Shown: in pieces, positions 33,267 through 43,300 of the stretch | Layout of the letters: each line of letters opens with the position of its first letter | Numbering within the stretch: the stretch's first letter is position 1 | Source of the DNA: Actinacidiphila glaucinigra | GTDB lineage: Bacteria > Actinomycetota > Actinomycetes > Streptomycetales > Streptomycetaceae | DNA: 64,000 nt | Assembly (NCBI RefSeq): GCF_900188405.1 | Contig: NZ_FZOF01000020.1 | Span: forward strand, 1 to 64,000 | Direction: 5' to 3' | Made by a program: the position numbers and the translations under genes | Notes under the pieces: model-generated | Told to the model about the DNA's origin: nothing | What the model saw: the letters and a program-made list of their open reading frames with translations, nothing else | Database searches by the model: none

Positions 33267-34544
33267 ATGCGGCGGTCGTGGAAGGGCTTCGGCTGGACAG
33301 CCACCGAGGTGCCGCAGGCGCCACTGGACGACGGGCAGCGCCTGCAACGAGGGGTGCCGTTGACGCTGCGGGCCGTGGAGGACCGGCGAGCCGTGCAGCG
33401 GCCGGTGTTCGATCCGGCGCTGAAGCAGCACCCCAACGCCTACCGGGCGGCCGACCCGCGGTTCCCGGACCCCGAGGTGGAGGCCGCGTGGCTGGAGGCG
33501 CGTCGCCTGGCGACGGACCTCGTGCTCGCGGCCGTCGCGGACTCGCCGTGGGCGGAGCACCTGGTGCTGCGCGGCAGCAGGCTGCTGCGCGCGTGGTTCG
33601 GGGACGGCGCCCGGGAGCCAGGTGACCTGGACTTCGTCGTCGTGCCCCGGGAATGGCGGATCGAGGAGCCGCGGACGAAGGCGATGTTCGACGGCATCGC
33701 CCGCGCGGCCGGGCACGGCTCCGCGTCCGGGCCGGTGCGGATCTCGGCGGAGGACGCGATCGCCGAGGACATCTGGACGTACGAGCGCGTGCCCGGACGC
33801 CGCCTCGTCCTGCCGTGGACGGCGGACGGGCTGCCCGGCGGGATCGTCCAGATCGACATCGTCTTCAACGAGCGGCTGCCCACGCCGCCGGAGCCGGTCC
33901 GGCTCCCCGCCCTGTCGGCGGGCGGCCCCGAGGCGGCGGTGCTCGGGGTGACCCCGGAACTGTCGCTGGCGTGGAAGCTGATGTGGCTGGTCAGCGACCG
34001 GCACCCGCAGGGCAAGGACCTGTACGACGCGGTGCTGCTCGCCGAGTCCTGGCGCCTGCGCTACGAGGTGCTGCGCGACGTCTTCCTCGACGCGGAGGGC
34101 TCGTACGCGCTGCGGCCCGTCACCGCGGACGGGCTCGGCGAACTGGTGCCGGCGGTGGAGTGGCGGCACTTCGCGGCCGAGTACCCCCGGCTCGGCGGTG
34201 ACGCGGCGCCGTACGGCCGCCGCCTGACCGACGCACTCGCCCCGACGTTCGACGGCGCCCCGCGGGGCGCCGCACTGCGGGACTGGTGGATGGCGCCCTG
34301 GCTCGCGGAGTACCGCGAGGTCCACGAGCGCGAGGGCATGACGGGCCTGCAGAAGCGGCTGGCGGCCGAGACGGGCCCGCCGGTCGCCGTCGTCATCACC
34401 CGGCATGTGCTCGGGCCCGGCCGGTGCAGCCCCGAGGACGCTCTCGCGATCATGCTGGCCGACCCGGCCTGGTCCCCGTGGGTGAAGATCTACGAGCGTC
34501 AACCGCAGTGGCGCCGGGAGCACTTGGTCCCGCCGGGGGAGTGA
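33267..34544 (+). CDS. AbiEii/AbiGii-like nucleotidyltransferase, 425 aa
   Basis: Residues about 95-250 show the minimal nucleotidyltransferase signature of the AbiEii/AbiGii toxin family: 'HLVLRGSRLLRAWFGDG' followed by 'REPGDLDFVVVP' (Gly-Ser and Asp-x-Asp), and later 'GIVQIDIVFNERLPT' with the third acid. 'LSLAWKLMWLVSDRHPQGKD' matches the conserved Lys/His-Asp helix of the family. The C-terminal 130 residues form an extra domain. In AbiE systems this enzyme is the toxin and an AbiEi antitoxin precedes it. No such gene is adjacent: the upstream gene is divergent. It may be a domesticated or stand-alone enzyme acting on tRNA or nucleotides. Confidence 0.75.
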   Translation: MRRSWKGFGWTATEVPQAPLDDGQRLQRGVPLTLRAVEDRRAVQRPVFDPALKQHPNAYRAADPRFPDPEVEAAWLEARRLATDLVLAAVADSPWAEHLVLRGSRLLRAWFGDGAREPGDLDFVVVPREWRIEEPRTKAMFDGIARAAGHGSASGPVRISAEDAIAEDIWTYERVPGRRLVLPWTADGLPGGIVQIDIVFNERLPTPPEPVRLPALSAGGPEAAVLGVTPELSLAWKLMWLVSDRHPQGKDLYDAVLLAESWRLRYEVLRDVFLDAEGSYALRPVTADGLGELVPAVEWRHFAAEYPRLGGDAAPYGRRLTDALAPTFDGAPRGAALRDWWMAPWLAEYREVHEREGMTGLQKRLAAETGPPVAVVITRHVLGPGRCSPEDALAIMLADPAWSPWVKIYERQPQWRREHLVPPGE

Positions 34545-34941
34545 GGGCGGCCCCCGGCCGGGGCCTGCGCTGTGGCCGGAGGGCGGCCGGTGACCACGGC
34601 GGATGTCCGGCGTCGGGGCAGGGCACCTGCGGGGGCAGGAGCACCGTTCCCGGCCGGGGAATGACGGCGCCGTGCGGGCAGGTGCCGTGACCTTCGCGAG
34701 GTCGGCCGCGCCCGCACGTGGTGCGGCCAGGCGCCGTCAGGGTGTCCGTCTCGCGGTCGGCTCGACTCCGTCGGCAACCGAAAGCACCTGTGTGGCCGGA
34801 GGGTTGGGGGCGCCGTCCGCAGAGACGGCGGACGCCTGCCCCGTCACCGCCGTTGCTGGTTCCGCCGGGGCCGGTGCGGGCTCGCCCGCGGTGCGGCGGG
34901 TGCGGCGGCCCTTGCGAGGGGCGCCGCACCCGCGTCGGAGG
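34545..34941. other. Gene-free stretch with terminator
   Basis: No ORF with coding character is seen over about 400 bp between the AbiEii-like gene and the convergent MFS gene. Its only notable feature is the hairpin at 34897-34932. Confidence 0.4.
34897..34932. terminator. 11-bp stem terminator
   Basis: CGGGTGCGGCG at 34897-34907 pairs with CGCCGCACCCG at 34922-34932; GCCC and GGGG in the loop can extend the stem. It lies just beyond the end of the leftward MFS gene. Confidence 0.7.
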
Positions 34942-36390
34942 TCAGCCGCGGGCGCCCGACGCGACCGCTTCGGCTTCCGCCGGGGCCGCCGCGGCGCCGC
35001 TCGCGGCGTGGCGGGCGGTGGCGGCCCGGTGGACCGGGACGAGGAGGGCGGCCAGGGCCGCCGCCAGGCACAGCACGGCCAGCAGCCCGAACGCGTGGGT
35101 GTAGCCGGAGGCGTAGGGGAGGCCGGAGGGCTGGAGCCGGCTGGTGACCAGGACGCTGGTGACCGCCGCGCCGATGGAGCCGCCGATGGTGCGGATGTTG
35201 GCGTTCATGCCGCTCGCGGCGCCGGTCTGCTCCGGCGGGACGCTGCGCACGATCAGGTTGGCCATCGAGGCGAAGGCGAGGCCGATGCCGAGGCCGAAGA
35301 TGCCGGCCGCGAACGCCACCTGCCACTGCTGATCGTGCCATGCAGCGAGGAAGCCACAGGCCACCGCGCCCAGCGCGGCACCGGTCGTGAGCAGGCGCTT
35401 CGCGCCCACCACGGGTTCGAGGCGGCCGCTGAGGACACCGGAGAGGAACATCGCGATCAGCATCGGCAGCATCAGCAGGCCGGCTCCCGTCACGCTGGCG
35501 CCGAAGCCGTAGCCCGCGGCACGCGGGGTCTGGGCGAAGCCGGGGAGGAAGGACCAGATCGAGTACATGCCCGCGCCGAAGAGCAGACCGGCGGCGTTGG
35601 TCGTCCACACGGCGCGCAGCCGCATGATGCGCAGGTCGATCAGGGGGTGGCGGGAACGGGCCTCGGCCGTCAGCCAGAGGGCGAAGAGGACGACCGCGGC
35701 GGCGAACAGGCCGAGGGTGCGGCCCGCGGTCCAGCCCCACCGGGTGGCCTGGCTGAGCGGCAGCAGCAGCGCCACGAGCCAGCTCGACAGGAGGATGGCG
35801 CCGAGCCAGTTGACGCGTCCCTCGGCCCGGCTCGGGGACTCGGGCACGTAGCGGAAGGCGATCAGCGCGGTGATCGCGACGACGGCGACGGGCAGCCAGA
35901 ACAGCCAGCGGTAGTCGAGCGCCGAGACGATCGGGCCGGCGGCCACGATGCCGACGCCGCCGCCCGCGGCGATCACGGCGGAGAGGTTGCTGATGCTCGG
36001 GCTCACCCGGTTCGCGGCGAACTCGTCCCGGATGATCCCGAAGGACAGCGGGAAGAGCGCGCCGCCGATGCCCTGGATGACGCGGGCGATGATCAGGACG
36101 CCGATGGACGGCGCGAGCGCGGCGAGCAGGCAGCCCAGCGTGAGGGTCACCAGGACGGCGACGAGGGTGCGCTTCTTGCCGATCAGGTCGCCGACCCGGC
36201 CGAGGATGGGGGTGAAGACCGAGGCGGACAGCAGGTAGGCCGTCATCACCCAGGTCACGGTGGACTGCGAGGTGTGCATGGCGTGCTGGACGGTCGGCAG
36301 GGCCGGCGCGATCAGCGACTGGAGCATGGAGAACACGCCCGCACCGGTCGCGAGGACCGCGAAGGTGAGGCGGGTGGACTTGCGTGGCAT
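34942..36390 (-). CDS. MFS drug exporter (DHA2-like, 14 TM), 482 aa
   Basis: The protein begins 'MPRKSTRLTFAVLATGAGVF' and has about fourteen transmembrane helices. The conserved 'GRVGDLIGKKRTLV' (motif A) lies between helices 2 and 3, and 'ARVIQGIGGALFPLSFGII' (motif B/C region) follows. A second half contains 'GAGLLMLPMLIAMFLSGVLS'. This fits the DHA2 family of proton-driven drug exporters. GAGAGG precedes the ATG at 36390. It diverges from a TetR gene, with two palindromic operators between them, so it is probably induced by its own substrate through that repressor. Confidence 0.88.
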   Translation of the reverse strand: MPRKSTRLTFAVLATGAGVFSMLQSLIAPALPTVQHAMHTSQSTVTWVMTAYLLSASVFTPILGRVGDLIGKKRTLVAVLVTLTLGCLLAALAPSIGVLIIARVIQGIGGALFPLSFGIIRDEFAANRVSPSISNLSAVIAAGGGVGIVAAGPIVSALDYRWLFWLPVAVVAITALIAFRYVPESPSRAEGRVNWLGAILLSSWLVALLLPLSQATRWGWTAGRTLGLFAAAVVLFALWLTAEARSRHPLIDLRIMRLRAVWTTNAAGLLFGAGMYSIWSFLPGFAQTPRAAGYGFGASVTGAGLLMLPMLIAMFLSGVLSGRLEPVVGAKRLLTTGAALGAVACGFLAAWHDQQWQVAFAAGIFGLGIGLAFASMANLIVRSVPPEQTGAASGMNANIRTIGGSIGAAVTSVLVTSRLQPSGLPYASGYTHAFGLLAVLCLAAALAALLVPVHRAATARHAASGAAAAPAEAEAVASGARG

Positions 36391-36631
36391 GGGATGCCTC
36401 TCCGATTCCGGACGGGGGCGTGGCCGGGAGCGTCCGGCCGTGGTCGTACGGGCCGCGTGGGCAGCCTGGGAAGCGGTGACCGCGCGCGGCGGCCACCGGG
36501 GAACGTCGGGGGACGGGCGATGCGTCGGCGCAGGGCCCGGGGAAGGGGTCACACTGGGTCACACCGGGGTGCGTACGCCGTACCGCCGCGCGCTCGGCAC
36601 GCGGCGGAGGGGACCACACCCCGACTGGTAA

Positions 36632-36673
36632 AGTGGAGGTATGCCTCCACTGTAGCGGAGGCTACCCTCCACT
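36632..36673. promoter_or_regulatory. Two tandem palindromic TetR operators
   Basis: Site 1 (36632-36651) is AGTGGAGGTATGCCTCCACT, a perfect palindrome with 8-bp arms. Site 2 (36654-36673) is AGCGGAGGCTACCCTCCACT, with one mismatch in the arms. The centres are 22 bp apart, about two helical turns. TANNNT motifs occur within the sites on both strands (TACAGT for the MFS direction), so binding would block both divergent promoters. Confidence 0.8.
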
Positions 36674-36699
36674 TCAAACGTTCCGGTCAGGAGGCAGCA

Positions 36700-37278
36700 G
36701 TGACGGCCGACACGTTCCCCGTCAGCGCGATCGTCGCGTCCCAGCGCCCGCACCGAAAGGACGCGGCGCGCAACTACGACGCCTTGCTGGCGGCCGCCCG
36801 CGAGGCCTTCGCGGAGAACGGCGCCGAGGCCTCACTGGAGGACGTCGCCCGCCGCGCGGGCGTGGGCATCGCCACCCTCTACCGGAACTTCCCCACCCGC
36901 CGGCACCTCTTCGAGTCCGTCTACGCGGACGAGGTCGACGACCTGTGCCGGGTCGCCCGGGAGGTGGCCGACCGCGAGCCGTGGGAGGCGCTCACCTCCT
37001 GGCTGGGCCGCTTCGTCGCCTACACCGTGACCAAGCGGGCCATCCGCGAGGCCCTCGACAACGAGTCCGAGGTCTTCCTGGCCTGCCGCGAGTCCATGTT
37101 CCAGGCCGGCGGCCCGCTGTTCGACCGTGCCCAGCAGGCCGGCGAGGTCCGCGGCGACATCTCCTTCGACGACCTGCTCCGCATGGTCTCCGGCATCTCC
37201 GGAACCTATTTCCCGGACGACGCCCAGCGCGACCGCATCCTCGGCGTCGCCCTCGACGGGGTCCGCGCGAACCGCTGA
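36700..37278 (+). CDS. TetR/AcrR-family repressor, 192 aa
   Basis: AGGAGG five bases before the GTG at 36700 sets the start. The HTH covers residues about 20-70: 'NYDALLAAAREAFAENGAEA', 'SLEDVARRAGVGIATLYRNF' and 'PTRRHLFESVY'. The C-terminal ligand-binding domain is helical. It diverges from the MFS exporter and should autoregulate through the twin palindromes at 36632-36673. The ligand is unknown and is likely a substrate of the exporter. Confidence 0.9.
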   Translation: MTADTFPVSAIVASQRPHRKDAARNYDALLAAAREAFAENGAEASLEDVARRAGVGIATLYRNFPTRRHLFESVYADEVDDLCRVAREVADREPWEALTSWLGRFVAYTVTKRAIREALDNESEVFLACRESMFQAGGPLFDRAQQAGEVRGDISFDDLLRMVSGISGTYFPDDAQRDRILGVALDGVRANR

Positions 37279-37297
37279 ACCGCGCCGCACGCGCCGG

Positions 37298-37837
37298 TCA
37301 GCCGCCCGGCCGCGGCGCGGCGTAGGCGCGGACGGCAACCCGCCGGTCCGGGCCCCACCGCTGCTCGACGGTGGCCAGCAGCGTCCATCCCAGCCGCTCG
37401 TACAGGGCGGCCGCGGCTGTGTCCGACGCGACGACGTCGAGCACCGGGTGCAGACCGCGCAGCCGCGCCTCCCCGACGGCGGCGGCCATCAGCAGGGCTC
37501 CGACGCCGCGGCCCCGGGCGCCCGGCGCGACGAACAGCCGGCCCACGACCGCGGTCGGTCCGGCGCCCGCGCCCTCGCGCGCGCTCCACAGGCCCGGCGC
37601 GGCGTCGCTCCCGGTGCCCGGCCCGAGGCCGACGTGGCCGACCACGACACCGTCCGACTCGGCGACCCAGGCGGCGAGCGAGGCGGCCCCGGACAGCCAC
37701 GCGGCCGGCGCGGTGGGCCAGTCGACCGGGTAGCCGTCCCGGTCGTGGACCGCGGCGAGCACCCGCACGCACGCGTCGAGGTCGCCCTCCTCCCGCCGCC
37801 GGACCCGGATCGCCGTACCTGCCGTCTCTTCGCGCAT
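37298..37837 (-). CDS. GNAT-family acetyltransferase, 179 aa
   Basis: The domain order is 'IRVRRREEGDLDACVRVLAA', 'WVAESDGVVVGHVGLGPG', the acetyl-CoA motif A 'VVGRLFVAPGARGRGVGALL', and 'LDVVASDTAAAALYERLGW' near the end. It is a complete single-domain N-acetyltransferase of the RimI-like type, cytoplasmic, with unknown acceptor. It starts at ATG 37837; the open frame continues upstream but is not supported. It converges with the TetR gene with a 19-bp gap. Confidence 0.85.
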   Translation of the reverse strand: MREETAGTAIRVRRREEGDLDACVRVLAAVHDRDGYPVDWPTAPAAWLSGAASLAAWVAESDGVVVGHVGLGPGTGSDAAPGLWSAREGAGAGPTAVVGRLFVAPGARGRGVGALLMAAAVGEARLRGLHPVLDVVASDTAAAALYERLGWTLLATVEQRWGPDRRVAVRAYAAPRPGG

Positions 37838-38043
37838 CCGGGAATGCAACCACAGGTCGCCCGTCGCACCGGCAGCGGGAACCGCCTGGAAAACCATGAC
37901 GGGCGATGCCGAGCGGGCGACGGCGTGATGGCGGCCCGGTCGCCGGGGAGCGGCACGCGTACGGCGAGAACAAGACAAGTGCCCGCCGCGACGCGGGCGG
38001 CGGCTCCCCGGCCCGGGCAGTCCACCCACTCCCGGAGGACTTC

Positions 38044-38488
38044 GTGAACACGACCCGTACCCGCACGCTGCTCGGACTCGCGTCGGCCGCCGTGTGCCTC
38101 GCCCCCCGTCGGCGGGCCCGCCCACGCCGCTCCCGTCAGCGCCGACGCCGCGACGGCGAGGCACCGCGTCGTCGTCCTGGACGAGGTCAAGCCGGAGAGA
38201 CTGCGCGCGGCCGCGGCCACCGAACCGATGACCTGGGCCTTCGACATCGACTACGGCGGCGAGTACACCACGATCTACGGCGACGCCGGTCCCTGCGACG
38301 CCGCCGGGTACGGCTTCAGCCCCAGCAGCTGGTGGTCGATCCGGCTGTCCTCGTACCTCGTCGCCGGCGGCTGCGACACGTCGTTCGCGTCCGGCCCGAG
38401 GGGCAGCGCCACCTTCACCGGCGCCGTGCCGTACGTGGGGGCGGATCTCGACGACGCCGTCACCTTCATCAAGGTCTGGCGCGGCTGA
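38044..38488 (+). pseudogene. Secreted small protein gene with a frameshift in a C6 run
   Basis: GGAGG five bases before the GTG at 38044 starts a signal peptide 'NTTRTRTLLGLASAAVCLAP'. At CCCCCC (38102-38107) the frame must shift for the sequence to continue as 'PVGGPAHAAPVSADAATARH', a natural signal-peptidase site and mature start. The mature domain is then 'MTWAFDIDYGGEYTTIYGDA', 'GPCDAAGYGFSPSSWW' and 'VAGGCDTSFASGPRGSATF' to the stop at 38488. A Cys pair and 'SSWWSIRLSSYL' are suggestive of a beta/gamma-crystallin-like fold (weak). Either a real inactivating indel, phase variation, or a sequencing error in the homopolymer. Confidence 0.7.
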
Positions 38489-38498
38489 CCTCTCCCAC

Positions 38499-38544
38499 CA
38501 GGGGTTTTCCGGCCGGGAGGCGAAGAGGAAACGGGAAACCCCTG
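38499..38544. terminator. Possible terminator hairpin
   Basis: CAGGGGTTTTCC (38499-38510) pairs with GGAAACCCCTG (38534-38544) with one bulged base, just after the frameshifted secreted gene. Confidence 0.45.
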
Positions 38545-38633
38545 TTGCCGGCGGTCCGTTCGGGGCCACCGTGAGGGCCGACACGCGACCGAGGGCGGCG
38601 CCGGGCGCCGCCCCGTCCTGGGGGGAAGACCGC

Positions 38634-40145
38634 ATGAGAGCACGACGCTGGGGAGCCGGGCTGGTCGCCGCCTTGGTGACCGCCCTGCTCCTCGCGCTCG
38701 TTCCGGCCGCCGCCGCCCGCGCGGCCGGGACCGGGGAGCAGAACTGGTGCAGCCTGCAGGGCATCGCCTCCGACGAGGCGCACCGGGCCGTGGACGCGGC
38801 CTGCCAGGAGTGGCGCAACCGCACGCTGTACACGTGGGGCGGCGGGCACGGCCCCGCGCCCGGCATCAGCTACGGCACCATCGACATCCACGACCTGGAA
38901 GAGACCTGGAACGACCCGTACACCCGCGGCTTCGACTGCTCGGGGTTCGTCCGCTGGGCCTGGTACAAGGCCGTCGGGTGGGACATCCTCGGCGGCGGCA
39001 CCGCCGAGGCGATGTACCGGAGCGCCGGGCGCACCTACCAGGCGGTCCACGGCAGCGGCGGCGGCAAGCCGGCCGTCTCCGACCTGCAGCCCGGTGACAT
39101 CGTCTTCACCGGTGTCGGCGGCACGGTCGACAGCATCAGCCACGTGATGCTCTACCTCGGCGACGGGTACGTCGTGGAGGCGTACCAGTCGCAGCGCCCC
39201 ATGCGGGTGATCGACATCAACGCGCGCATCGACAACAACCGCCTGGTCGGGGCGGCGCGCATGCCGCAGGGCGGCCCCTTCACCGAGCCGCCCGGCTACG
39301 ACGGCACCCTCCAGGTGACCTGGGGCACCGACGTGGCGGTGCGGCAGCACCCCAACAAGACGGCGGCGCTGGTGACCCGGCTCTCCGGGCCGGACCTGGT
39401 GTACGCCACCTGCCAGCAGCACGGGGAGAACGTCACCGCCGAGGGCTACACCAACGACGCCTGGACGTACCTGTCCAACCGCGGCGGCTGGATCAGCAAC
39501 ATCTACCTGAGAGGGCCCGCCTGGCTGCCGGAAGTGCCCACCTGCACCGGCTCCGCCTACGACCCGCAGACCGGTTCCGGGGGCGGCGGCGGGGTCACAC
39601 AGGGCGGCGCCTACAGCACCTGGGGTACCGGCGTCGCGATCCGCTCCGAGCCGTCCACCACCACCGGCACCACGGTGGCCCGGCTGGCCGGCCCGACGAA
39701 CGTCGCCGTCAGCTGCCAGACGCACGCGCAGAGCGTGACGTCCGAGGGGTACACCAACGACGCCTGGTCCTACCTGCCGCAGTACGGCGGCTGGATCACC
39801 AACATCTACATGCGCGGCGACGCCTGGCTCGCCGGGATCCCCGCCTGCGACGGCAAGGGCACCTCCACGCCGGCCGGCGCGAGCCCATACGGCACCTGGG
39901 GCACCGGAGTGGCGGTCCACGCCTACCCGTCCACCGGGTCCGCCGTGGTGGTCCGGTTCGCCGGTCCGACCGACGTCGCGGTGTCCTGCCAGAAGCACGC
40001 GGAGGAGGTGACGGCCGAGGGCTACACCAACGACGCCTGGTCGTACCTGCCGGAGTACCAGGGCTGGATCAGCAACATCTACATGCGCGGCGACGCCTGG
40101 CTGTCCGGCGTGCCGAGCTGCGGCGCTCCGGGCGGCGCCATCTGA
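38634..40145 (+). CDS. Secreted NlpC/P60 hydrolase with three SH3-like repeats, 503 aa
   Basis: A signal peptide (residues 1-32, 'LVTALLLALVPAAAARAAG') precedes an NlpC/P60 domain. The catalytic Cys is in 'TRGFDCSGFVRWAW', the His in 'SISHVMLYLGDGY', and 'VSDLQPGDIVFTG' lies between them. From about residue 220 three repeats of 75-85 residues follow, each with 'EGYTNDAWxYL' and 'GGWISNIYMRGDAWL'-like blocks and paired cysteines. They resemble SH3-type wall-binding modules. The enzyme should cleave peptidoglycan stem peptides outside the cell. The ATG at 38634 has a GGGGGAA ribosome site. Confidence 0.85.
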   Translation: MRARRWGAGLVAALVTALLLALVPAAAARAAGTGEQNWCSLQGIASDEAHRAVDAACQEWRNRTLYTWGGGHGPAPGISYGTIDIHDLEETWNDPYTRGFDCSGFVRWAWYKAVGWDILGGGTAEAMYRSAGRTYQAVHGSGGGKPAVSDLQPGDIVFTGVGGTVDSISHVMLYLGDGYVVEAYQSQRPMRVIDINARIDNNRLVGAARMPQGGPFTEPPGYDGTLQVTWGTDVAVRQHPNKTAALVTRLSGPDLVYATCQQHGENVTAEGYTNDAWTYLSNRGGWISNIYLRGPAWLPEVPTCTGSAYDPQTGSGGGGGVTQGGAYSTWGTGVAIRSEPSTTTGTTVARLAGPTNVAVSCQTHAQSVTSEGYTNDAWSYLPQYGGWITNIYMRGDAWLAGIPACDGKGTSTPAGASPYGTWGTGVAVHAYPSTGSAVVVRFAGPTDVAVSCQKHAEEVTAEGYTNDAWSYLPEYQGWISNIYMRGDAWLSGVPSCGAPGGAI

Positions 40146-40361
40146 GCGACCCCGGTCCGCCACGGCCGGCGTGGTCCCACCGCTCACGGGGGCGGTGGGG
40201 CCCGCCGGCCCGTGGCCATTTCTCGACCGTGCGCACCCCTTCCCCCGCGACCCTGGGAACCACGCCCCGCCCGGCGCACTCCTCACCTTCCGACGGGCAC
40301 GCCGGCGAGGCGGCCCGAGACAGGGAACGGCGCCCTCCGCGCCGTACGCGGCGGGGACGGG

Positions 40362-43300
40362 ATGGACCGGGACCGGACACCACACAGGCCGAACGGGCAC
40401 TTCGGCCCGGCACTGCGCGAACTGCGCCTGGAGCGCGGCCTGTCGCTGTCGGCGCTGGCCAGGCGCACCCACTACAGCAAGGGGTACCTGAGCAAGATCG
40501 AGACGGGCGGCAAACCGGTCAACGCCGACGTCGCCCGGCGCTGCGACGAGGCGCTGGACGCGGGCGGCGCGCTGCTCGCCCTGCTGCCGCCGCAGCCCGC
40601 GGTCGGAAGTGCCCGCCCGCCGGGGGACGGTGACGAGGCGGCGCACTGCCCCTATCCGGGGCTGTCCGCGTACGGCACGGAGGACGTGGGACGCTTCTTC
40701 GGCCGCGGACGCGCCGTCGCGGACCTGGTGGAACGCCTCGGGCGACGGGCCGGCAAGGGGCCGCTGGCCGTGGTCGCCCCCTCCGGGGCCGGGAAGTCCT
40801 CGCTGCTGCGGGCCGGGCTGCTCCCCGCCCTGGCCGGGGGCCCGTACGGCCACTGGCCGGTCGCCGTCTGCACCCCCACCGCGCGGCCCCTGGACTCCCT
40901 CGCGCACGCGCTGGCGCACGCCACGGGCGCAGCCCCGGTGGCCCCGGGTGAACAGGCGCCGCCCTCCGCGCGTGCCGCGGCCCTCGTCGTCTCCCTCCGG
41001 GTTTCCGAGGGGGACGACGAGGACGGCGCGCCGCACACCGGATGCGTCCTCGTGGTCGACCAATTCGAGGAGACGTTCACCCTCTGCGACGACGAGGCCG
41101 AGCGGCGCTCCTTCATCGCCGCCCTCACCGGGCTCGCCGCGACCGGTGGCGCCCTCGTCGTCCTCGGGATCCGGGCCGACGTGACCGGACGCTGCCTGGA
41201 GTACCCCGCACTCGTCCCCGTCATCAGCGACGGGCTGTTCGCACTGGGCGCGATGAGCCCGGACGAACTGCGCGAGTGCATCGTGCGGCCGGCCATGGAG
41301 GAGGGCACCGAACTCGAACCGGGCCTGGTCGAGGTCCTGTTGCGGGACCTCGGCACGGCGGACGCCGCGGGCCACCCGGCGGGCGCCGCCCCGCCCGGCG
41401 GCGACCCCGGTGCGCTGCCGCTGCTCGCGCACGCCCTGATGGCCACCTGGCGGCAGCGCACCGGGCACACCATGACGGTCGCCGGCTACCTCGCGGCCGG
41501 CGGCATCCACGGCTCCGTCGCGACCGCCGCCGAGGCGCTGTTCACCGCCCTCTCCCCGGCCGAGCAACTCGCCGCCCGCAGACTGCTGCTGCGGCTGGTC
41601 CGGGTCGGCGAGGACAACGAGCAGTCGCGCCGTCCGCGCGGCACCGCCGACCTGCTGGACGGGCTGCCGGACGCCGCGGCCGCCCGCACCGCGCTCGACG
41701 CCTTCGTCGCCGCCCGCCTGCTGACCGTCGGCACCGACCACGTCGAGATCGTCCACGAGGCACTGCTGCGGGCCTGGCCGCGCCTGCGCACCTGGATCCA
41801 CGCGGCCCGCGCCGACCTGCTGCTGCACCAGCAACTAGCCTCGTCCGCCCGCGAATGGGAACGCGAGGACCGCGACCCGGCCCTGCTCCACCGCGGCACA
41901 CGGCTGGCCGCCGCCCGCGAGTGGGCCGCGGGACCCGGCCGCCGCGACGGCGAACTCGGCCCGGTCGAGACGGACTTCCTCGCCGCCTCCGCCCACGAGG
42001 AGGACCTGCGGCGCACTCTCGTACGGCGCCGGGCCCGGCAGCAGCGGACCGGGCTGGTCGTGCTCGCCGTCCTCCTGGTGCTGGCGGTGCTGGCGGGCGG
42101 CGTCGCCGTCGAGCAGCGGCTCGGCGCCGACCGGCAGCGCGCCACGGCCCTCTCCCAGGCCATGGCCGCCCGCTCCGCCCAACTGGCCACCGGACGCCCC
42201 GAGGCAGCGATGCTGCTGGCCGAGGCCGCGTACCGCACCGCCCCCACCACCGAGGCCCGCAGCGCCCTGCTCAGCACCCAGGCCAACGCCTTCGCCGGAC
42301 GGCTGACCGGCCACACCGCGGCCGTCAACGCGGTCGTGTTCTCACCCGACGGCCGGCTGCTGGCCTCGGCGGGCTCCGACCGCACGGTGCGGCTGTGGGA
42401 CGTCGCCGCAGGCGCCGCCGCGGGCGTCCTCGCCGGGCACCGCGGCCCCGTGCGGTCGGTGGCGTTCTCCCCGGACGGCCGGCTGCTGGCCTCCGCGAGC
42501 ACCGACGGCACCGTGCGGCTGTGGTCCGTGCCGGAGCGCCGCACCGTCACCGTACTGACGGACCACCAAGGACCCGTGCGTGCTGTGGCGTTCGCCCCCG
42601 ACGGCCGCACCCTGGCCTCCGCCGGGGCGGACGGCACCGTACGGCTGTGGGACGCCGCGACCGGACGCCGCGAGGCCGTCCTCACCGGTCACACCGACGA
42701 GGTCCTCGCCCTGGCCTACCGCCCCGGCGGCCGGCTGCTCGCCTCTGCGGGCGCCGACCGCACGGTGCGCCTGTGGGACCCCCGGACCCGGCGGAGCCGC
42801 GCCGTCCTGCGCGACCACAGCGGGGACGTGCTGGCCCTCGCCTTCAGCCCGGACGGCCGCACCCTGGCGAGCGGCGGCGCCGACCGCACCGTACGCCTGC
42901 GGGACGTCGCCACACTGCGCCGCACCGCCACCCTCGCCGGGCACGACGACGACGTGAACGGGCTCTCCTTCGGGCCCGGCGGCCACACGGTCGACTCCGC
43001 GGGCGGCGACGGCACCGTCATCCGCTGGGACGTCCACACCCACCTGCCCGTCGAGACCCTCACCGGCCACACCGACTACGTGCTCTCCGTCGCCGTGGCC
43101 GCCCACGGAGACCTCCTCGCGACCGCGGGCTTCGACCGCACCGTCGTCCTGTGGGACCTCAGGCGCAGCACACTGGACACCGCCCCCGTCACCGAGGTCT
43201 GGAAGGCCGCCTACGACCCCGCCGGCCGCACCCTGGCCTCGGCCGGCGGCGACGGCACCGTACGGGTCTGGGACATGGCCCGCCACACCCCCGCGTACAC

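Noticed and set aside
38469..41834. A minus-strand open frame of more than 1100 codons
   Set aside because: It is antisense to the NlpC/P60 gene and the STAND gene. No motif was found, and it lies opposite well-supported proteins.
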